DNA of 41,916 nucleotides from Alphaproteobacteria bacterium (GCA_021151765.1 JAGKWR010000015.1:1-41916), one strand, 5' to 3'. Positions 1 to 8,728 are shown, counted from the first letter of the stretch. Numbers and translations are program-made. Notes: generated by a model from the letters alone, not told the origin.

Positions 1-1428
1 ATCTTGAAGTACACTAGGTATAAGTAGTCCATTGGAATCACACTCTGTTAAAATATCTGCAAGTAACGATAATCTTAATTTAAATACAGTATCATATTCT
101 TCTTGAAGCTCGCTTAATGTTCTTCCTGAGATTATAAGATCTAAAGGAATGGCTCCACCTCGCAGTATTGAAATTTTCTGGCCTATAGATTCTCTAGTCG
201 TTTCTGAATTATCAGTGATTTGCGGAGTGATTGATGACAATTCATGTTTTTCTTCCACTGCTGCTGCAGTTAGTGTTCCTGCTCTTCCGCCTTGTCGTAG
301 TTTCAGTGATGTTCGCGATAAACTTTCTAGTTTTCCTTTAAGATCTTCATAAATTTCCTTAATTGTATTTTCAGCTTCGATATCTCTGTCGTCTCTACCT
401 AGTGTTCTGTATATTTGAGCAAAAGTTGCAACGGGATTTGATTCATCTTTCGTTATATTTAGAGTATTACTGTTCTTAGTATCATGATCGATAATCGCAT
501 CAATAAGTTTATTAAGCGCCGCTTTTTCTTCGCGCTCTAGCCTAAAATGACGATCATCCGCAAATGCCAATCTTCCACTTTCAAGTAATTTACTAAATGT
601 GTTCCATATGCTATCTAAGTGTAATACTCCATTACTCTTAATTGGTACGTATCTATTACGAAGAAGACCTTGTCTAACAGGTATTTCAAATATGGGACTT
701 TTTTCTTTTTCCGCTGATCGTTCTTGTTTAAGTGTTTCTGGAGCTTGAATTTCAGGAATCGCAACTTCCAACTCACCTTCACCAACACCCAACTCAACCA
801 CACGATTCTTCTGCTTCATCAATCCCAAATCTAAATAGGTTTTGATCGAGTGAGATCTTATGGCGTTTAGTGACGCCAACTCAGAATAATCATATTCTTT
901 ACTGGTAATCACCTCGTAAACCTCATCCAACTTAGCATCAAGCCAAGAATCTCTTGCTGCGTCACCCACAGCCGGACATTCCAAAACACTAATCTTCTCT
1001 TTCAAAGCCTTGGAAAAATCTGCCCGCATAGATTTTTTTCCTTCAATCATAAAAGATTCTACCACGCCCCTCAAACCTGACAACAAAACCATCTGACGCG
1101 GATGAAGCAAATCTTCTCCTTGAAGTGCCAGCTCGTAAGAAGATTGTAAATCTTTATAACGTTGATCGTTAGAATTATTGCGCAAAAAAGATTCATCATC
1201 CGCCAAATGTCGAGGATACACTTCTTTAAAAATATTATTTGTACTCGAAGAACTCAAATTAAGGTTAATCAACTCCGAAAGCTGGCTCAACTTCAAACGA
1301 TCCCAACTCTTCTGAAGATCAATAGCCAAATCACGAAAACCCTCAATCAATTCATTCCAAACATTAGGCTTAGAATTAGACATTTCCGATCTAACAACAT
1401 TACGATCACTCAAACTGGTTCTAGTCAT
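1..1428 (-). CDS. Large hypothetical protein, 3' part beyond the left edge (476 codons visible)
   Basis: An open frame of 476 codons runs without a stop from an ATG at 1428-1426 to the left edge, so the C-terminus is missing. I do not recognise the family. The visible part is hydrophilic and mostly helical, with no signal peptide or membrane segment. Residues about 20-190 are helix-rich; residues about 220-245 are an acidic/charged linker; the rest is again helix-rich. The gene lies 19 bp downstream of the stop of the 600-residue LRR protein on the same strand, so the two may be co-transcribed. Base use changes along the gene: the N-terminal half (about 800-1428) is G/T-rich on the coding strand, while the remainder uses A-rich codons. 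No Shine-Dalgarno sequence precedes the start. The long frame makes it a real gene; its function is unknown. Confidence 0.8.
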   Translation of the reverse strand, partial: MTRTSLSDRNVVRSEMSNSKPNVWNELIEGFRDLAIDLQKSWDRLKLSQLSELINLNLSSSSTNNIFKEVYPRHLADDESFLRNNSNDQRYKDLQSSYELALQGEDLLHPRQMVLLSGLRGVVESFMIEGKKSMRADFSKALKEKISVLECPAVGDAARDSWLDAKLDEVYEVITSKEYDYSELASLNAIRSHSIKTYLDLGLMKQKNRVVELGVGEGELEVAIPEIQAPETLKQERSAEKEKSPIFEIPVRQGLLRNRYVPIKSNGVLHLDSIWNTFSKLLESGRLAFADDRHFRLEREEKAALNKLIDAIIDHDTKNSNTLNITKDESNPVATFAQIYRTLGRDDRDIEAENTIKEIYEDLKGKLESLSRTSLKLRQGGRAGTLTAAAVEEKHELSSITPQITDNSETTRESIGQKISILRGGAIPLDLIISGRTLSELQEEYDTVFKLRLSLLADILTECDSNGLLIPSVLQD

Positions 1429-1447
1429 AAATTAAGTAAATTATCGA

Positions 1448-3250
1448 TTAATAAACTTGTGAATTTCCTTTCTCTGGCTGGCTAATCAAGGTTTCAGTAG
1501 CGTTAGGAGAAATAGAAGAATTCGGTTGATTCATTTGCTGCACTTGCTTTTTTAACTCTGCGATATCGGCACTTTGCTGTTTTATAATTTCACCTTGCTG
1601 TTTTACCAAACTAATCAATTCCAAATCACTTCCCTTTTTAGCTTCACTTGGCTGACTAGATTTTAATTGTTGATGCAAAATTTTTATTTCTTTCTCTTCT
1701 ACTACGTAAATATTTTGAGTTTCGTTTATAATCTCCGCACACACTCCAATTGCCTTGATCCACATACTGTTAGTGCGCTTCTGCTCATTATAATTTGTCT
1801 TAATATACTCATCAACTCTGCCGCTTAAAACTTCTTCCAGACATTTTTTGGCTACATTTTCATAATATTTATTACGTTCTTTGTCGTTTTTCTTGCCCGC
1901 TAGATCTCCCTTAATTTTTACTTCTGAAGTTAGGGCAATTTTTCTTCCAATTTCCTCGGATAATTTATTTGCTTTGCGCAAATCTTTATCAGGAACTAGA
2001 TCGCAAAGCTTTGCATAGCGCGAATCTCTTCTGCTTTCCCCTAATTGTCCACTCGCTAATGCCGCAATTCCTAGTGCAGTTGAAACTCCAGAAACTTCTC
2101 CAAATACAGTGCCAGCAATTTCAAGCGCAGAAGTAACTTTGCCTGCCGCGCTTTGTATTTTACCGCTTCCCAAAACTATCGCCGTTAAAAATCCTTCATT
2201 AAATTTGGCTTGAATAGTGGCCGCAAACTCTTGCAAATCTTGATCATTTTGTAATTTGAATTTCTCAAATTCTGTTTTCTTATCAATAATTTTAAAATGA
2301 TCAGTGAGGTTTATTAATTCTAATATTTTGCGACTTTCTTCTGATCTTTGTTCTTCAATAATTTTTTCTAAATTAGCTTTATTTTGATTAATTTGATCGG
2401 CCAAATCGTTCAAATCAAACTTACTTAAACCTCGTAAATCATCTCCGCTAATTTCTTGCAACGCGATAATTTGACTCTCTTTCAAATCAAGATTTCGCAA
2501 AGATTGAGGGATTTCTTTCAAAAATCTGATCTCTTCACCAAGTTCTGCCAACTGCTTTCTTAGCTCTTCCAGCTTAACTTGATCTTGAACCTTTTCTCGC
2601 AAAGCATATTCTAAAGCTTGCTGCAAAGCTTCTTGCTGTTGTTCTAAATCTAATACTCGTTGTGCAATATTATCTTTTTGCGCCAATCGCTCCTCATTTT
2701 GCGCTGTTTGCAGCATAATTTCCGCCAATTTTTCTGGAGTAATTGTATTAAACAGTAATACAAAACTGCTGTTCGATTTTGTTTCTCTGAGAAAATTCAA
2801 TAAATATTCTGCACCTTGGTCAGTAACTTCGTTGTTGGTTAGAGAAAATTCTACAGATTTAGATTCTATTCTTGTTGCATCCACCAAAACTCTCAAACCT
2901 TCGTCACTTATGTAATTATCATCCAAATTAAGCACCTTAACTTTATACTGCGAATTTGCCGCAAGCGGAAATAAAATTTGCGCTTTCGTGTCATCAATTT
3001 CGCTTTGAACAAGATCAAGACGATCAACCTGACAATTCGGATGCTGCAAAGCTGCAACCAAATTTTTCAAAGCTTCTGGATCAATTTGACTTTTTGTAAA
3101 TCTAACATGGGTTATTTTCGAACCCTGTTTTGTCAAATCACCCGCTAGTTTTTCCGACTCTTCTTTTGTGAAGTTAATTTGATTAAATTTAACTTCTTTC
3201 ATTTCTGTTGCTGAGCTGCTTAAAGCTGGCACTGCTGCTGGTTTTGACAT
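1448..3250 (-). CDS. LRR and coiled-coil protein with a Gly/Ala-rich hydrophobic segment
   Basis: 600 residues from an ATG. Residues about 45-160 form ribonuclease-inhibitor-type leucine-rich repeats (for example LKNLVAALQHPNC and VKVLNLDDNYISDEGL). Residues about 180-330 are strongly charged and predicted coiled coil. Residues about 350-400 are Gly/Ala/Val-rich and hydrophobic. The tail (about 530-575) is a second coiled coil followed by a Ser/Asn-rich end. The region around residues 420-445 (RKIALTSEV) matches the 1093-residue LRR protein at the right end of the window (RRLAITNEAEI), and the order LRR, coiled coil, hydrophobic segment, coiled coil is the same. No N-terminal signal peptide is visible. 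LRR proteins of this layout in host-associated bacteria are often effectors, but secretion is inference. The downstream gene starts 19 bp after its stop. Confidence 0.85.
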   Translation of the reverse strand: MSKPAAVPALSSSATEMKEVKFNQINFTKEESEKLAGDLTKQGSKITHVRFTKSQIDPEALKNLVAALQHPNCQVDRLDLVQSEIDDTKAQILFPLAANSQYKVKVLNLDDNYISDEGLRVLVDATRIESKSVEFSLTNNEVTDQGAEYLLNFLRETKSNSSFVLLFNTITPEKLAEIMLQTAQNEERLAQKDNIAQRVLDLEQQQEALQQALEYALREKVQDQVKLEELRKQLAELGEEIRFLKEIPQSLRNLDLKESQIIALQEISGDDLRGLSKFDLNDLADQINQNKANLEKIIEEQRSEESRKILELINLTDHFKIIDKKTEFEKFKLQNDQDLQEFAATIQAKFNEGFLTAIVLGSGKIQSAAGKVTSALEIAGTVFGEVSGVSTALGIAALASGQLGESRRDSRYAKLCDLVPDKDLRKANKLSEEIGRKIALTSEVKIKGDLAGKKNDKERNKYYENVAKKCLEEVLSGRVDEYIKTNYNEQKRTNSMWIKAIGVCAEIINETQNIYVVEEKEIKILHQQLKSSQPSEAKKGSDLELISLVKQQGEIIKQQSADIAELKKQVQQMNQPNSSISPNATETLISQPEKGNSQVY

Positions 3251-3289
3251 GATATGGCGATTTTAGTTAGTACTAGTTTACCGATTCTT

Positions 3290-3688
3290 TTAAGAATTAA
3301 GAATCCATTGATCAGCTTTTTCAATTTGATTGTAGCCGAAATGTTTAACTTCTGTGTCAATTTTGCTACGCGCTATTTTTGGTAGAAGTCGTACAAAAAA
3401 TCCGTCAATTGCTAAAGCAATTTTTTCAAATTTGTGATGATTATTTGCAGCGAAGCCAATGTATTCAACGCGATTATGTGCACCTTTCCAATAAGGAAAT
3501 TTTTTGGCGTTGATGATAATTCCTTTAAACTGTCCATGCTTCTCAAAATAACCTGAAATTACTTCCAATAAAAAATCAAAATCGTCAGACGTTAGAGGTT
3601 TCTTGCCGATATTTACCAGCATTACTCCAGTTTCATCGTCAATACTACAATTTATGAAAGGCTTTGATTTTGCTATTCTCGTAAACAT
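3290..3688 (-). CDS. SpoIIAA-like (STAS-fold) protein
   Basis: 132 residues, close to the usual size of the SpoIIAA-like family (PF11964, formerly DUF3478). The pattern fits throughout: an N-terminal beta segment (GVMLVNIGKKPLTSDDF), a helix, the central FPYWKGAHNRVEYIGFAANN stretch that aligns with the family's W-K/G segment, then FEKIALAID and a C-terminal EVKHFGYNQIEKADQWI resembling the family's EVRYF..E...A..WL ending. These proteins adopt a STAS-like fold and have been proposed to bind lipophilic ligands; the biological role is mostly unknown. The gene is 39 bp upstream of the 600-residue LRR gene on the same strand. Behind it lies the terminator of the TAXI receptor gene, so it probably starts its own transcript. 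Confidence 0.8.
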   Translation of the reverse strand: MFTRIAKSKPFINCSIDDETGVMLVNIGKKPLTSDDFDFLLEVISGYFEKHGQFKGIIINAKKFPYWKGAHNRVEYIGFAANNHHKFEKIALAIDGFFVRLLPKIARSKIDTEVKHFGYNQIEKADQWILNS

Positions 3689-3731
3689 TTTTCGAAAATT
3701 AATTTATCAAAATATAAATAAATTAAGACGT

Positions 3732-3767
3732 AAAAAAACCCGTCATATTTTCATATGACGGGTTTTT
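3732..3767 (-). terminator. Rho-independent terminator of the TAXI receptor gene
   Basis: A perfect 15-bp stem (arm AAAAACCCGTCATAT at 3734-3748 with its complement at 3753-3767) closes a 4-nt loop. On the minus strand it ends in a run of seven T, 16 bp after the stop of the receptor gene. The A/T tracts on both sides would also let it act from the plus strand, but no plus-strand gene ends here. Confidence 0.93.
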
Positions 3768-3783
3768 AGTAATCTATAAAAAA

Positions 3784-4755
3784 CTATTCTTTTAGCAATC
3801 CAGCTTCTTTAAAATAACGGGCTGAACCTGGATGAATCGGAGCAAGGTGCCCTTCTCTAACCATATCTTCTTTTTTCAAAGCTGAAAAAACTGGGTGTAA
3901 AGTTTTAAAGTTATCAAAATTTTCAAAGACTGATTTTGTCATATTATAAACAATTTCTGATGAAACTTTTTCTGAAGTTACAACACCTGCTTTAACACCA
4001 AAAGTTTCAATATTATTTTGGTTACCAGCATACATTCCACCAGGAATTACAGCTTTAACATAGAAAGAGTTAGATTTGATAAGCTTTTCAATTGTTTCTT
4101 TATCAATACTTAAAATTCTAGTTTTACAAGTTTGTGTAGCTTCTTGCAAAACACCGTTTGGATTACCAGCAGCGTAAATCATGACATCAATTTTACCATC
4201 ACATAAAGCTTTTGGCTGTTCAGAAGGCTGAAGATTTGTTACTGCAGCGAAGTTTGCTTTTGTCCAACCTTTTGCGGCCATCAAAACTTCCATTGTAGCG
4301 TACATTCCTGAGCCTTGAGGACCAAAGTTAACTTTTTTCCCAACAATGTCGTCCAATTTTTTAATATCTGACTTTTCAGCAACAGCCATAGTAAATGTTT
4401 CTGTATAAAGAGAGAACACTGATCTCAATTCTTTAAAAGGTTTTTGGTCAGCAAAAAAACCTGTACCGTTGAAGGCATGATATTGCCAATCAGACTGCAC
4501 AATACCAAAATCAATCGTACCATTTCTAATCGCATTCAAGTTAGAAACTGAACCTCCTGTAGACTCAACAGAGCATCTAATACCATGCTCTTTTCGACCA
4601 CGATTGAGCAAACGACAAATTGCACCACCGGCAGGATAATAAACACCAGTAATACTTCCTGTACCGACAGAAATGTATTTTGTGGATGCAAGACAGTCAC
4701 TAGCAAAGGTTGCTACAGAAATAACAAGCAACGCTTTTGATAAGGTTTTTTTCAT
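3784..4755 (-). CDS. TRAP transporter solute receptor, TAXI family
   Basis: 323 residues from the ATG at 4755. A longer frame from a TTG at 4794 exists, but only the ATG start puts a Sec signal peptide (MKKTLSKALLVISVATFASDCLA) at the N-terminus. The mature part starts with the TAXI hallmark YISVGTGSITGVYYPAGGAIC, followed by CSVESTGGSVSNLNAI, FGIVQSDWQYHA, KKVNFGPQGSGMYATME and VMIYAAGNPNG. The C-terminal LAPIHPGSARYFKEAG also fits the family. TAXI receptors bind small solutes such as carboxylates or amino acids in the periplasm and deliver them to a fused TRAP permease. No permease gene is adjacent. The divergent neighbour is a dicarboxylate/amino acid symporter, which suggests a shared uptake theme but is not proof. 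A strong terminator follows. Confidence 0.93.
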   Translation of the reverse strand: MKKTLSKALLVISVATFASDCLASTKYISVGTGSITGVYYPAGGAICRLLNRGRKEHGIRCSVESTGGSVSNLNAIRNGTIDFGIVQSDWQYHAFNGTGFFADQKPFKELRSVFSLYTETFTMAVAEKSDIKKLDDIVGKKVNFGPQGSGMYATMEVLMAAKGWTKANFAAVTNLQPSEQPKALCDGKIDVMIYAAGNPNGVLQEATQTCKTRILSIDKETIEKLIKSNSFYVKAVIPGGMYAGNQNNIETFGVKAGVVTSEKVSSEIVYNMTKSVFENFDNFKTLHPVFSALKKEDMVREGHLAPIHPGSARYFKEAGLLKE

Positions 4756-4788
4756 TTTTGAAAAAGGAGATTGATTGAAACAAAGCCG

Positions 4789-4822
4789 TCCCAACTACTA
4801 ATGAGAGTATGATTAGTTGGGA
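4789..4822 (-). promoter_or_regulatory. Inverted repeat in the 5' leader of the TAXI receptor gene
   Basis: Perfect 9-bp arms TCCCAACTA (4789-4797) and TAGTTGGGA (4814-4822) with a 16-nt loop, ending 33 bp upstream of the ATG on the minus strand. It could be a leader hairpin or an operator. There is no T-run after it, so it is not a simple terminator. The function is unproven. Confidence 0.4.
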
Positions 4823-5140
4823 TATTTTTGACTTGGCAAAATTCGTCCTTATTTCTAAAAGTCAAAATCTTTTTAATTTCCCAAATTGATTTTTCGCAAC
4901 GTCTTTTTTGGTAAATTTTTTTAGATAAAATTATGGTTATGTTTTACGGGTTATAAACTTGACATTAAAAAACTCGGTCTGTAACTTGAAATTGAATTTA
5001 CGTTGATCGAGCTTACTCTCTAGCCAATCCGCGGGCATCTTGAACAAATCAAGATCTCACCAATTCAACAAATCTAAGGAAAAATTTAATAATTAAATCT
5101 TTTCTGCTCTTTAAATTTATTAATCAAAAATTCGTAAGTT
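4823..5140. other. Divergent intergenic region, probable promoters
   Basis: About 320 bp of AT-rich DNA between the TAXI receptor (minus) and the symporter (plus), with no convincing gene. A TTGACA hexamer lies at 4959-4964 on the plus strand, but the best -10 at 17-bp spacing (TAACTT, 4982-4987) is poor. I see no terminator, tRNA or recognised riboswitch here. Confidence 0.35.
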
Positions 5141-6370
5141 ATGAAACTTTGGCAACAAGTTCTTATTGGCCTTATTTTAGGCGTATTGGCAGGTGTTATT
5201 TTAGGAGAGAAAGCAGCGGGTTTAAAAATTTTTGGAACCATTTTTATTAGTTTGATTAAAATGGTTATCGTTCCTCTAATATTCTTCGCTTTGCTTTCTG
5301 GCATTACTTCAATGGATGGTCAGGGAAACTTTACAAGAGTTGGCTTAAAGGGTTTTAGTGCTTATATTTTAACTGCTATTTTCGCTGTTATCATTGGTCT
5401 TTCGGCAGGTATTGTTTTCCAACCAGGAATAGGAGTTGACTTGCATTCTATTTTGTCGACAACTGATGGCCAACCCGCAGCAATAGCTAGTAAACCAACC
5501 CCAACCGTAACTGAATTCTTATTAAATTTGATTCCAGTAAACCCTCTGAATTCAATGGTTAACGACAATTTTTTACAAATTATTGTCTTCTCAATTTTTA
5601 CCGGTATCACTATTAATTTGATTGGTGAAAAAGCAAAGCCACTTAAAGATGTAATTTATTCTGCATCTCAAATGGCTTTCAAAATGATCGAATTGATAAT
5701 CAGATTAGCCCCTCTTGGTGTTTTTGGATATATCTCTTGGGTAGTTGGAACACAAGGAATCGATATTTTAGAATCATTGGCAAAACTCATCGTTGTTGTT
5801 TTAACAGCTTGTATCTTCCAGTATTTTATTTTTGGTTTGATGATCTTGGTTTTTGCTCGTCTTTCACCTTTACCTTTTTATCGCAAAATTCTTTTTACTC
5901 AATCAATAGCTTTCGCAACAAGCAGCAGCAAAGCAACGCTTTCTACTGCAATGTCTCAACTTCAGGAAAGACTTGGTGTTTCTAAAACAAACTCAAATTT
6001 CTTGATGCCTCTTGGAGTTTGTATTAACATGGATGGAACTGCGATTTATCTCGGTATTTGCGCTTTATTCTTTGCTCAGGCTTATGGAATCGATTTGACA
6101 ATGCAAAACTACATGATGCTAGTTTTGACTTGTACACTTGGTTCGATTGGAGCTGCAGGGATTCCTAGCGGATCAATCATTTTTATGAGCATGGTACTTT
6201 CTTCAGTTGGTTTACCAATCGAAGGTATCGGAATCATTTTAGGTGTTGATCGTGTTTTGGATATGGTCAGAACTACTGTAAACATTACTGGTGATAGTGC
6301 GATCACTTTGATTGTTGATAAATCTGAAGGCGCTTTAGATGAAAAACTATATCACAAAAAAGAAGTTTAA
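5141..6370 (+). CDS. Dicarboxylate/amino acid:cation symporter (DAACS family, GltP/DctA-like)
   Basis: 409 residues, the family's usual length, with about eight hydrophobic segments plus re-entrant loops. Family motifs are present in order: IKMVIVPLIFFALLSGI in the third membrane segment, the serine-rich hairpin FATSSSKATLSTA (residues about 263-275), the NMDGTA motif in membrane segment 7, the second hairpin GAAGIPSGSIIF, and the DRVLDMVRTTVNITGDSA signature of membrane segment 8 that binds substrate. It imports glutamate, aspartate or C4-dicarboxylates with H+ or Na+ across the inner membrane. An arginine in segment 8 (DMVRTT) is compatible with either acidic amino acids or dicarboxylates, so the substrate is left open. 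lolA follows with a 7-bp gap, so read-through transcription is likely. Confidence 0.93.
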   Translation: MKLWQQVLIGLILGVLAGVILGEKAAGLKIFGTIFISLIKMVIVPLIFFALLSGITSMDGQGNFTRVGLKGFSAYILTAIFAVIIGLSAGIVFQPGIGVDLHSILSTTDGQPAAIASKPTPTVTEFLLNLIPVNPLNSMVNDNFLQIIVFSIFTGITINLIGEKAKPLKDVIYSASQMAFKMIELIIRLAPLGVFGYISWVVGTQGIDILESLAKLIVVVLTACIFQYFIFGLMILVFARLSPLPFYRKILFTQSIAFATSSSKATLSTAMSQLQERLGVSKTNSNFLMPLGVCINMDGTAIYLGICALFFAQAYGIDLTMQNYMMLVLTCTLGSIGAAGIPSGSIIFMSMVLSSVGLPIEGIGIILGVDRVLDMVRTTVNITGDSAITLIVDKSEGALDEKLYHKKEV

Positions 6371-6377
6371 AAACATA

Positions 6378-7037
6378 ATGACTAAGAAATTGATCAGCTA
6401 CGCAAGTAAAACAGCTTGCGTAGCTTTTTTATTGGCAGCAATTCTTTTGGCAAACATCACAAGTGCAGTTGCCAAAGTCGCTAGTAAAGATTCCTTACTA
6501 CAACAATATTCAAGTGATCTAGGGAAAATTGAAGGATATTTGAATAGCATACAAAATCTTACTGCCCGTTTTTTGCAGGAAACCTCCGAGGGCAATTCAG
6601 CTGAAGGAAAACTTTATTTATCCCGACCAGGAAAAATGCGGGTAGAATACAACGGTCAGCAAAAAGTTTTAATCGTTGTTAATGGATCCGTTTTAACTTA
6701 CACCGACCTAGAACTTGACGAAACTTCATATCTAACGACAAATAGCACACCAGCTTCCTTCTTAACTCGCCCTAATATTTCATTTTCGGCAAAAGATGTT
6801 GAAATTACCGATGTCAAGAAAACTAACGATCAAATCAAAATCTCGGTTATGAAGAAGAACCGCAAAGAAGCTGGTGAATTCAGCTTAATTTTCAGTAATA
6901 ATCCTCTTAGATTCATTAAAATGGAGGTTAAAAATGAGCTTGACCAAATCACCAGCATAACTTTTAAAGACTCTGACTTTAGCAAACCAATCTCTAATAA
7001 TTTGTTTGTTATCAAGAATAAAAACTTACCAGAATAA
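6378..7037 (+). CDS. lolA: Outer-membrane lipoprotein carrier protein LolA
   Basis: 219 residues from the ATG at 6378; an in-frame ATG at 6339 lies inside the symporter gene and would bury the signal peptide, so the later start is preferred. Residues 1-32 are a Sec signal peptide ending near TSAVA. The mature protein shows the LolA pattern: a helix (YLNSIQNLTARFLQ), GKLYLSRPGKMRVEYNG, then LIVVNGSVLTYTDLELDE and the C-terminal FSLIFSNNPLRFIKMEV beta segment. LolA carries lipoproteins from the LolCDE complex through the periplasm to the outer membrane. Its TAA stop overlaps the tolR start codon by one base, so translational coupling with tolR is likely. Confidence 0.9.
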   Translation: MTKKLISYASKTACVAFLLAAILLANITSAVAKVASKDSLLQQYSSDLGKIEGYLNSIQNLTARFLQETSEGNSAEGKLYLSRPGKMRVEYNGQQKVLIVVNGSVLTYTDLELDETSYLTTNSTPASFLTRPNISFSAKDVEITDVKKTNDQIKISVMKKNRKEAGEFSLIFSNNPLRFIKMEVKNELDQITSITFKDSDFSKPISNNLFVIKNKNLPE

Positions 7038-7462
7038 TGGGAATAAATTTATCAACTGACAAAAAAGGAAACAAAAAAAGACGCGTCATTAGCGACATTA
7101 ATATCACCCCTTTCGTCGATATTTTGTTAGTTTTGCTTATAATTTTCATGGTTGCCGCACCTATGATGACAAGTAGTATTGATGTTAATTTACCGCAAGG
7201 TGCTGCCGCTCCAACAAATGAAAAAGTACAACCTATTTCTGTTTCTGTAAAAGAAGATGGTACAATTTATGTGCAGGAAGATGTTGTAAAACTTTCGAAT
7301 CTCCAATCAAAGTTACTTGAAATCACAGCTAGCAATTTAAATACCAAAATCCAAGTTCGTGCTGATAAAAAAATTGATTATGGTCGAGTCATGGAAATTA
7401 TAAAAACCGTTAATAGCAGCGGTTTTGGCCAAGTAGTTTTAGTTACTGAATTAGTTCAATGA
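7037..7462 (+). CDS. tolR: ExbD/TolR biopolymer transport protein
   Basis: 141 residues with one N-terminal membrane helix. The segment DINITPFVDILLVLLIIFMV contains the aspartate (FVD) that takes part in proton-driven energisation in ExbD/TolR proteins. The following SSIDVNLPQGAAA and the periplasmic IQVRADKKIDYGRVMEIIKTV match the family. The protein works with TolQ and TolA in the inner membrane to drive the Tol-Pal system. I prefer TolR to ExbD because a TolA-like gene follows at once, overlapping by four bases (ATGA). No tolQ, tolB or pal is found in the window, so these must lie elsewhere if the system is complete. Confidence 0.9.
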   Translation: MGINLSTDKKGNKKRRVISDINITPFVDILLVLLIIFMVAAPMMTSSIDVNLPQGAAAPTNEKVQPISVSVKEDGTIYVQEDVVKLSNLQSKLLEITASNLNTKIQVRADKKIDYGRVMEIIKTVNSSGFGQVVLVTELVQ

Positions 7463-8343
7463 TAAAGAACATACTTTACTCACTCTTTTTGCATTCACTT
7501 CTTTTATTGTTGGTCTATGCAAATTTTAACCTAAAAAACAATCAAGAAAGTCGTACAAGCGAAGTCTCTGTCAGTTTAATTTCAGTTGCCGGTAATGAAG
7601 ATGCACAACCGACTAACAAAAACTTAGAAAGCTCTAACGCAAAAACAAAAGCCATAAATAAACCAAAGAAAGAAGCTTCAAATCAAGCTAGGTCAGATAA
7701 GAAATCTAACAAAAATAAAGTTGCCTCCTTACCGAAAAAATCAAAGAAACCTAAAACTACTAAATCCGTTGTAAAATCAAATCAGCTAGATCCAAAACAG
7801 ACCTTGAAAGAAACTGAAAAAATTGAAAAACAACAACAAGAAAATGGTGAAGAAAAGGTCGAAGATGAAAATGATAAAGATGTGGAAGAGAAAAAGAATG
7901 AAACTCCACGTAAAGAACAAGATGTTGGAGCTGAAATAAATTCTGAGAACAAAAAAGATGCCGATGATAAAGAAGAAGTACAAAAAAACTCTAAAGCATC
8001 TCAGGCAAAAAACTTAGATAATATCGATTTATCAGCACGCGAAAAATATAATATTCAATCACAATTAAAAAGGTGTTATGCTCGCGCAGTTGCGGAAACT
8101 AACTACAGCAATAACGAAAAAATAACACTACAAGTTTCTATTAACGAAGAAGGTGTAATTAATTCTGATATCGAAGATGCCATCGATCTAGAACGTTATA
8201 ATAATCCGAAAGAAACTGCATACAAAATTGCTATCGACAATGCACGACGCGCGATTGATTTATGTAGCCCTATTCGCAATTTACCATCTGAAAAATATGA
8301 AATTTGGAAGGAAGTGATTCTAGATTTTGGAAATGACAATTAA
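7459..8343 (+). CDS. tolA: TolA-like envelope protein
   Basis: 294 residues. The N-terminus has one membrane anchor (ILYSLFLHSLLLLLVYANF). Residues about 45-190 are a long Lys/Glu/Asn/Asp-rich low-complexity helix-prone stretch. The C-terminal part (about 195-294) resembles the TolA/TonB C-terminal domain, with the paired cysteines of RCYARAV and LCSPI, LQVSINEEGVI, and YKIAIDNARRAIDLCSPI. TolA spans the periplasm to bind TolB/Pal and peptidoglycan. The gene overlaps tolR by four bases. In many alphaproteobacteria tolA lies in a tolQRAB-pal cluster; here the cluster is reduced to R and A behind lolA. The assignment rests on context and domain layout more than on strict sequence match. Confidence 0.82.
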   Translation: MIKNILYSLFLHSLLLLLVYANFNLKNNQESRTSEVSVSLISVAGNEDAQPTNKNLESSNAKTKAINKPKKEASNQARSDKKSNKNKVASLPKKSKKPKTTKSVVKSNQLDPKQTLKETEKIEKQQQENGEEKVEDENDKDVEEKKNETPRKEQDVGAEINSENKKDADDKEEVQKNSKASQAKNLDNIDLSAREKYNIQSQLKRCYARAVAETNYSNNEKITLQVSINEEGVINSDIEDAIDLERYNNPKETAYKIAIDNARRAIDLCSPIRNLPSEKYEIWKEVILDFGNDN

Positions 8344-8540
8344 AAATTCACACCACTTTAAGTCTTAATGACTGACATTCGCGATTGTTAATTTCAAAGG
8401 TAAGATGGCCTTAACTATCCCAAAGAGACATCAGTAATAAAAAATTTCACAACAATTATTTTAAAAATATTGACAGCCCTAAAACAGCAAATAGTTTGCC
8501 CGGCCGTTAACTCAAAACCAACCCTTAAAGTATTTAAAAT

Positions 8541-8720
8541 ATGAAGAATCTGAATGTTAATCCTAATGAATTAACAAACGAAGCTTTACCAAAAGAAGCT
8601 CAGCACGTTTTAAAAGTTTTGGAAGAACTGGAAAATTTTACAGCCCAGTTACGTAAAAAGGTAATGAATGAATTGAAAAATTCTGGCACTATCGTTCACT
8701 TAAAACTTGATGAGATGTAA
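8541..8720 (+). CDS. Small hypothetical protein, 59 residues
   Basis: ATG at 8541 to TAA at 8718-8720. The peptide is a Leu/Glu/Lys-rich helix-prone sequence (NELTNEALPKEAQHVLKVLE, then LENFTAQLRKKVMNELKN) ending in a short beta-like HLKLDEM. I recognise no family. A hairpin follows 8 bp after the stop. The 197 bp upstream hold a TTGACA at 8470-8475 but no good -10. No Shine-Dalgarno sequence precedes it, as for the other genes here. Amino-acid composition and position support a real small gene, but this is not proven. Confidence 0.5.
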   Translation: MKNLNVNPNELTNEALPKEAQHVLKVLEELENFTAQLRKKVMNELKNSGTIVHLKLDEM

Positions 8721-8728
8721 AATTTGAT

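Noticed and set aside
1162..1485. Plus-strand frame of 107 codons
   Set aside because: It lies antisense to the open frame of the left-edge gene and the end of the 600-residue LRR gene, and its product has no recognisable features.
4756..4794. Longer TAXI receptor starting at a TTG at 4794
   Set aside because: The extra 13 residues would precede a clear signal peptide and overlap the leader inverted repeat; the ATG at 4755 fits better.
7786..7983. Minus-strand Phe/Ile-rich frame in tolA
   Set aside because: It is the complement of the Lys/Glu-rich low-complexity part of TolA.
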